A stretch of 64,000 nt of DNA from Apostichopus japonicus (Eukaryota > Echinodermata > Holothuroidea > Aspidochirotida > Stichopodidae), in contig NC_092564.1 of the NCBI RefSeq assembly GCF_037975245.1, positions 28,318,984 through 28,382,983 on the forward strand, given 5' to 3'. This document shows, in pieces, positions 63,075-64,000 of this stretch (its first letter is position 1; the number at the start of each line of letters is the position of its first letter). Below the pieces are notes generated by a model. That model was not told where the DNA came from and ran no database searches. It saw only the letters and a program-made list of their open reading frames with translations. The translations under genes and the position numbers were made by a program.

Positions 63075-64000
63075 CTAGGAAAAAAAGAGAAGGAAAATAC
63101 TGTGAATTAGCTCAGCTGTGCAACCTATATACAGCTTTAACATTTCTACAATACATTTAAGTTATTGATATATATTTATAATAATTATTACATACAGGTA
63201 AAAGACTATACAGAATAATTTAACATGTCTGGTTTATCACATTTGTAAGAAGTTTCAAAGTATAGAAGGTACACATTACCCATTTGTTTATTTTAGTGTG
63301 GAAATTAATTGTACTAAAAGTACCTATCATGTTCCATGAAGTAGGTATACGCCAGTGATAAACTCAAATGCTCAAAGTCTGTACCAAAGTCAGTGGTAAT
63401 GAATCATTAAATCATTAATGGGCACACAATGCAAGAAGCTCCAAATTAGTTTATAATATTCTGTTGTATGCAGCTGTTAAAGGGTGTGAAGACTCGCGCA
63501 AAAAGAAACGTCTAATGTCGGTAATTTGACCTAGTTTCGAATGAGGTGTAACAGAAGTGTTAAACACCACCATCGATACCAGAAAATACACACACAGCTT
63601 GCTATCATCGGTAAATAGACACTAGTGTACAGTCAATACATACAGCTGCGATCAATATCCACAGCACAGTATACAAACGATACAGCGATGGACATCTCAG
63701 GTCCAGCTAAAGATAACAATTAAGGTATCACGTTTCATTACTGTCTGCATTTTGTAGCGACACAAACAAACGTCACTTGCAAGCAACAGAAAGTTAACTT
63801 TTTCAGATGGCCACACACGGTTTGGGGCGAGTCTTCAATGCCTTTAATGCAAAATTAGTTTTGCAGTTTCATGTATATTAGTCAATGTGTATTAATGCAT
63901 GCATTAATGCTATCGTCAAACTAAAAAAGGTACACAGAATTACCAGCTACTAATGATGAGCTGATAACCAATCAAACTTAATGTACATTCAATTTGAGTT
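63075..64000. other. Intron upstream of Calx-beta repeat 1 (to window edge)
   Basis: No clear exon. One weak candidate (63644-63706, minus) is discussed under findings. No promoter or first exon identified. Confidence 0.65.

Overview
The window is eukaryotic, AT-rich and intron-dense, and reads almost throughout as one very large gene on the minus strand. It has no bacterial or viral features. The protein families (Calx-beta, NIDO, AMOP, VWD, calcium-binding EGF, CCP, LDLa, SEA), short phase-1 exons and intronic minisatellites point to a metazoan. A marine invertebrate such as an echinoderm, hemichordate or other invertebrate deuterostome is my guess; the sequence alone does not settle it.

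I traced 58 consecutive exons by hand. Each has an AG acceptor and a GT donor, and reading phase is kept across every junction: about 13.7 kb of coding sequence, about 4,560 codons. Both ends leave the window: no signal peptide or start codon at the right edge, no membrane anchor or stop at the left. Read N- to C-terminus (right to left) the order is: eight Calx-beta repeats, each split over two exons (63074-40762); a Thr/Ser-rich mucin region in five exons (37680-29121), two of them giant 1.9-kb exons built of 95-residue repeats; LDLa-CCP-LDLa-CCP-CCP (28602-25053); one EGF and one truncated EGF (24425-23728); NIDO (22674 to about 19631); AMOP (to 17559); VWD with a GDPH site (17083-13665); two non-canonical EGFs (about 13750-12918); sixteen EGF modules in fourteen exons (12040-1055); and a SEA domain (873-55), after which the gene continues.

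NIDO-AMOP-VWD-EGF is the core of the MUC4-type membrane mucins (also seen in Mesh/SUSD2-like proteins). Here it sits behind a long mucin stalk and a Calx-beta array, and is followed by many EGFs and a SEA domain. I infer a giant extracellular or membrane-tethered, calcium-dependent adhesive or protective mucin.

The non-coding part is mostly introns, many holding a private minisatellite (periods about 23-121 bp). Others hold TA microsatellites, tRNA-derived SINE-like pieces, a dispersed 250-bp duplicate, and relics of EGF and mucin exons. Two structures stand out: a 74-bp tandem array that repeats the 3' end and splice donor of an AMOP exon about ten times, and a 2.3-kb tandem duplication of a giant mucin exon with a visible unequal-crossover joint inside coding sequence. 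I found no convincing second gene on either strand.
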